Assembly (NCBI GenBank): GCA_945910005.1
Contig: OX246737.1
Coordinates: 76,997,150 to 77,061,149, forward strand
From: Isoperla grammatica
Taxonomy: Eukaryota; Arthropoda; Insecta; Plecoptera; Perlodidae
Direction: 5' to 3'
DNA length: 64,000 nt
The notes below the pieces were generated by a model that saw only the letters and a program-made list of their open reading frames with translations, was not told where the DNA came from and did not search any database. Shown piece by piece: positions 58,301 through 64,000 of this stretch. How positions within the stretch are numbered: position 1 is the stretch's first letter; every line of letters begins with the position of its first letter. The translations under genes were made by a program, and so were the position numbers.

Positions 58301-61300
58301 ACTTACTTCCAGTCTCCACAGCATACAATCCACCATACACGCTCAAACACACTTGCTGTCATACAACACCCCCACACACTCACTTCCAGTCTCTATAGCA
58401 TACAATCCACCATACACGCTCAAACACACTTGCTGTTATACAACACCCCCACACACTCACTTCCAGTCTCCATAGCCGGCAATCCACCATACACGCTCAA
58501 ACACACTTGCTGTCATACAACACCCCCACACACTCACTTCCAGTCTCCATAGCATAAAATTCACCATACACGCTCAAACACATTTGCTGTTATACAACAC
58601 CCCCACACACTCACTTCCAGTCTCCATAGCATACAATCCACCATACACGCTCAAACACACTTGCTGTCCTACAACACACCCACACACTCACTTCCAGTCT
58701 CCATAACATGCAATCCACCATACACGCTCAAACACACTTGCTATTATACAACACCCCCACACACTCACTTCCAGTCTCCATAGCATACAATCCACCATAC
58801 ACGCTCAAACACACTTGCTGTTATACAACACCCCCACACACTCACTTCCAGTCTCCATAGCATACAATCCACCATACATGCTCAAACACACTTGCTGTTA
58901 TACAACACCCCCACACACTCACTTCCAGTCTCCATAGCATACAATCCACCATACACGCTCAAACACACTTGCTGTCATACAACACCCCCACACCCTCACT
59001 TCCAGTCTCCATAGCATTCAATCCACCATACACGCTCAAACACACTTGGTGTCATACAACACCCCTACACACTCACTTCCAGTCTCCATAGCATACAATC
59101 CACCATACACGCTCAAACACACTTGCTGTCACAACACCCCCACACACTCACTTCCAGTCTCCATAGCATACAATCCACCATACACGCTCAAACACACTTG
59201 CTGTCATACAACACCCCCACACACTCACTTCCAGTCTCCATAGCATGCAATCCACCATGCACGCCCAAACACACTTGCTGTCATACTACACCCCTACACA
59301 CTCACTTCCAGTCTCCATAGCATACAATCCACCATACACGCTCAAACACACTTGCTGTTATACAACACCCCCACACACTCACTTCCAGTCTCCATAGCAT
59401 GCAATCCACCATACACGCTCAAACACACTTGCTGTTATACAACACCCCCACACACTCACTTCCAGTCTCCATGGCATGCAATCCACCATACACGCTCAAA
59501 CACACTTGCTGTTATACAACACCCCCACACACTCACTTCCAGTCTCCATAGCATGCAATCCACCATACACGCTTAAACACACTTGCTGTTATACTACACC
59601 CCCACACACTCACTTCCAGTCTCCATAGCATGCAATCCACCATACACGCTCAAACACACTTGCTGTTATACAACACCCCCACACACTCACTTCCAGTCTC
59701 CATAGCATACAATCCACCATACACGCTCAAACACACTTGCTGTTATACTACACCCCCACACACTCACTTCTAGTCTCCATAGCATGCAATCCACCATACA
59801 CGCTCAAACACACTTGCTGTTATACTACACCCCCACACACTCACTTCTAGTCTCCATAGCATGCAATCCACAATACACGCTCAAACACACTTGCTGTTAT
59901 ACTACACCCCCACACACTCACTTCCAGTCTCCATAGCATACAATCCACCATACACGCTCAAACACACTTGCTGTTATACTACACCCCCACACACTCACTT
60001 CCAGTCTCCATAGCATGCAATCCACAATACACGCTCAAACACACTTGCTGTTATACAACACCCCCCTACACTCACTTCCAGTCTCCATAGCATGCAATCC
60101 ACCACACACGCTCAAACACACTTGCGGTTATACTACACCCCCACACACTCACTTCCAGTCTCCATAGCATGCAATCCACCATACACGCTCAAACACACTT
60201 GCTGTCATACTACACCCCCACACACTCACTTCCAGTCTCCATAGCATACAATCCACCATACACGCTAAACACACTTGCTGTTATACTACACCCCCACACA
60301 CTCACTTCCAGTCTCCATAGCATACAATCCACCATATACGCTCAAACACACTTGCTGTCATACAACACCCCCACACACTCACTTCCAGTCTCCATAGCAT
60401 GCAATCCACCATACACGCTCAAACACACTTGCTGTTATACAACACCCCCACACACTCACTTTAAGTCTCCATAGCATACAATCCACCATACACGCTCAAA
60501 CACACTTGCTGTCATACAACACCCCCACACACTCACTTCCAGTCTCCATAGCATGCAATTCACCATACACGCTCAAACACACTTGCTGTCATACAACACC
60601 CCCACACACTCACTTCCAGTCTCCATAGCATACAATCCACCATACACGCTCAAACACACTTGCTGTTATACTACACCCCCACACACTCACTTCCAGTCTC
60701 CATAGCATACAATCCACCATACACGCTCAAACACACTTGCTGTCATACTACACCCCTACACACTCACTTCCAGTCTCCATAGCATACAATCCACCATACA
60801 CGCTCAAACACACTTGCTGTCATACAACACCCCCACACACTCACTTCCAGTCTCCATAGCATACAATCCACCATACACGCTCAAACACACTTGCTGTTAT
60901 ACTACACCCCTACACACTCACTTCAAGTCTCCATAGCATACAATCCACCATACACGCTTAAACACACTTGCTGTTATACAACACTCCCACACACTCACTT
61001 CCTGTCTCCATAGCATACAATCCACCATACACGCTCAAACACACTTGCTGTTATACTACACCCCCACACACTCACTTCCAGTCTCCATAGCATGCAATCC
61101 ACCATACACGCTCAAACACACTTGCTGTCATACTACACTCCTACGCACTCACTTCCAGTCTCCATAGCATGCATTCCACCATACCCGCTCAAACACACTT
61201 GCTGTCATACAACACCCCCACACACTCACTTCGAGTCTCCATAGCATGCAATCCACCATACACGCTCAAACACTTTTGCTGTTATACAACACTCCCACAC

Positions 61301-64000
61301 ACTCACTTTTAGTCTCCATAGCATACAATCCACCATACACGCTCAAACACACTTGCTGTCATACAACACCCCCACACACTCACTTCCAGTCTCCATAGCA
61401 TGCAATCCACCATACACGCTCAAACACACTTGCTGTCATACAACACCCCCACACACTCACTTCCAGTCTCCATAGCATACAATCCACCATACACGCTCAA
61501 ACACACTTGCTGTTATACAACACCCCCACACACTCACTTCCAGTCTCCACAGCATACAATCCACCATACACGCTCAAACACACTTGCCGTCATACAACAC
61601 CCCCACACACTCACTTCCAGTCTCCACAGCATACAATCCACCATACACGCTCAAACACACTTGCTGTTATACTAAACCCCCACACACTCACTTCTAGTCT
61701 CCATAGCATGCAATCCACCATACACGCTCAAACACACTTGCTGTTATACAACACCCCCACACACTCACTTCCAGTCTCAATAGCATACAATCCACCATAC
61801 ACGCTCAAACACACTTGCTGTCATACTACACTCCTACGCACTCACTTCCAGTCTCCATAGCATGCAATCCACCATACACGCTCAAACACACTTGCTGTCA
61901 TACAACACCCCCACACACTCACTTCGAGTCTCCATAGCATGCAATCCACCATACACGCTCAAACACTTTTGCTGTTATACAACACTCCCACATACTCACT
62001 TTTAGTCTCCATAGCATACAATCCACCATACACGCTCAAACACACTTGCTGTCATACAACACCCCCACACACTTACTTCCAGTCTCCATAGCATGCAATC
62101 CACCATACACGCTCAAACACACTTGCTGTCATACAACACCCCCACACACTCACTTCCAGTCTCCATAGCATACAATCCACCATACACGCTCAAACACACT
62201 TGCTGTTATACAACACCCCCACACACTCACTTCCAGTCTCCACAGCATACAATCCACCATACACGCTCAAACACACTTGCTGTCATACAACACCCCCACA
62301 CACTCACTTCCAGTCTCCACAGCATACAATCCACCATACACGCTCAAACACACTTGCTGTCATACAACACCCCCACACCTTTACTTCCAGTCTCCACAGC
62401 ATACAATCCACCATACACGCTCAAACACACTTGCTGTCATACAACACCCCCACACACTCACTTCCAGTCTCCATAGCATGCAATCCACCATACACGCTCA
62501 AACACACTTGCTGTTATACAACACCCCCACACACTCACTTCCAGTCTCCATAGCATACAATCCACCATACACGCTCAAACACACTTGCTGTTATACAACA
62601 CCCCCACACACTCACTTCCAGTCTCCATAGCATACAATCCACCATACACGCTCCAACACACTTGCTGTTATACAACACCCCCACACACTCACTTCCAGTC
62701 TCCATAGCATACAATCCACCATACACGCTCAAACACACTTGCTGTTATACAACACCCCCACACACTCACTTCCAGTCTCCATAGCCGGCAATCCACCATA
62801 CACGCTCAAACACACTTGCTGTCATACAACACCCCCACACACTCACTTCCAGTCTCCATAGCATAAAATCCACCATACACGCTCAAACACACTTGCTGTT
62901 ATACAACACCCCCACACACTCACTTCCAGTCTCCATAGCATACAATCCACCATACACGCTCAAACACACTTGCTGTCATACAACACCCCCACACACTCAC
63001 TTCCAGTCTCCATAGCATACAATCCACCATACACGCTCAAACACACTTGCTGTTATACAACACCCCCACACACTTACTTCCAGTCTCCATAGCCGGCAAT
63101 CCACCATACACGCTCAAACACACTTGCTGTCATACAACACCCCCACACACTCACTTCCAGTCTCCATAGCATAAAATCCACCATACACGCTCAAACACAC
63201 TTGCTGTTATACAACACCCCCACACACTCACTTCCAGTCTCCATAGCATACAATCCACCATACACGCTCAAACACACTTGCTGTCCTACAACACACCCAC
63301 ACACTCACTTCCAGTCTCCATAGCATGCAATCCACCATACACGCTCAAACACACTTGCTATTATACAACACCCCCACACACTCACTTCCAGTCTCCATAG
63401 CATACAATCCACCATACACGCTCAAACACACTTGCTGTTATACAACACCCCCACACACTCACTTCCAGTCTCCATAGCATACAATCCACCATACACGCTC
63501 AAACACACTTGCTGTTATACAACACCCCCACACACTCACTTCCAGTCTCCATAGCATACAATCCACCATACACGCTCAAACACACTTGCTGTCATACAAC
63601 ACCCCCACACCCTCACTTCCAGTCTCCATAGCATTCAATCCACCATACACGCTCAAACACACTTGGTGTCATACAACACCCCTACACACTCACTTCCAGT
63701 CTCCATAGCATACAATCCACCATACACGCTCAAACACACTTGCTGTCACAACACCCCCACACACTCACTTCCAGTCTCCATAGCATACAATCCACCATAC
63801 ACGCTCAAACACACTTGCTGTTATACAACACCCCCACACACTCACTTCCAGTCTCCATAGCATGCAATCCACCATACACGCTCAAACACACTTGCTGTCA
63901 TACAACACCCCCACACACTCACTTCCAGTCTCCATAGCATACAATCCACCATACACGCTCAAACACACTTGCTGTCATACAACACCCCCACACACTCACT
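49316..64000. repeat. 77-bp tandem array, about 190 units, continuing beyond the window
   Basis: The unit is catacaacacccccacacac + tcacttccagtctccatagc + atacaatccaccatacacgc + tcaaacacacttgctgt. Common two-state positions are gcataca/gcatgca, tgtcatac/tgttatac and acaacac/actacac. Large higher-order duplications occur: 49461-51378 recurs at 52848-54765 (offset 3387 bp, about 44 units). Blocks near 57322-58500 recur near 61400-62580 (offset 4078 bp). Open frames across it are artefacts of rare stops in CA-rich sequence. On the minus strand every unit contains GGAA|GTGAGTGTG, a good 5' splice-site sequence. Confidence 0.97.

Noticed and set aside
49461..63937. Many overlapping plus-strand frames of the type MLSYNTPTHSLPVSIA
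   Set aside because: They follow the 77-bp array in three rotating frames. The unit is not a multiple of three and similar frames appear wherever stops are by chance absent.

Overview
This window looks like animal nuclear DNA, probably from a marine invertebrate. It is AT-rich and packed with tandem arrays, Harbinger-, hAT- and MITE-type DNA transposons and decayed non-LTR retrotransposons. There is no bacterial-style gene packing. The lineage is inferred from repeat types and the style of the one recognisable gene. A mollusc or another lophotrochozoan fits, but the sequence does not prove it.

The only host gene I can support lies on the minus strand and enters from the right. It is a membrane dipeptidase (peptidase family M19, DPEP-like). 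A putative N-terminal cytoplasmic-tail exon (48839-48941) is followed by a transmembrane exon (35571-35757) and then by the exon with the conserved DGHNDLPW zinc-ligand motif and HTDLPRLRAG (13798-13954). The splice phases fit (phase 1, then phase 2, ending in phase 0). The introns are about 13.1 kb and 21.6 kb. Later exons should lie left of the window and the first exon probably right of it.

Layout: 1-1.0 kb, non-coding. 1.0-1.84 kb, a 16-bp/160-bp higher-order minisatellite. 1.88-4.6 kb, a decayed non-LTR retrotransposon (minus strand) split by two tandem PIF/Harbinger insertions. 6.0-7.6 kb, a 1.6-kb palindromic element. 7.9-8.9 kb, a terminal-inverted-repeat element. 9.2-9.7 kb, a dispersed repeat. 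10.1-11.2 kb, MITE-like elements. 11.5-13.8 kb, an 82-bp array fused to the dipeptidase exon. 14.2-18.5 kb, nested insertions into a second copy of the dispersed repeat. 18.55-19.09 kb, (TG)n. 19.1-20.2 kb, a palindromic MITE and a possible 5S-derived SINE. 20.5-33.9 kb, a 68-bp satellite interrupted by a hAT element and a reverse-transcriptase fragment. 34-38.2 kb, retroelement remnants around the transmembrane exon. 38.3-38.95 kb, a 40/41-bp array. 40.6-42.6 kb, a 38-bp array. 43.2-44.6 kb, a dead reverse transcriptase. 44.9-48.8 kb, a 59-bp array fused to the N-terminal exon. 49.3-64.0 kb, a 77-bp array that runs off the window.

The most unusual feature is how the arrays relate to the gene. 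The 82-bp and 59-bp arrays both start exactly at an exon's 3' end. Each unit is the last 36-45 nt of the exon plus the first 23-37 nt of its intron, so dozens of copies of the exon tail and 5' splice site follow the real one. The 68-bp and 38-bp arrays have right edges that could be read the same way, less securely. The 77-bp unit carries a good minus-strand splice donor, which predicts another exon just beyond the right end of the window.
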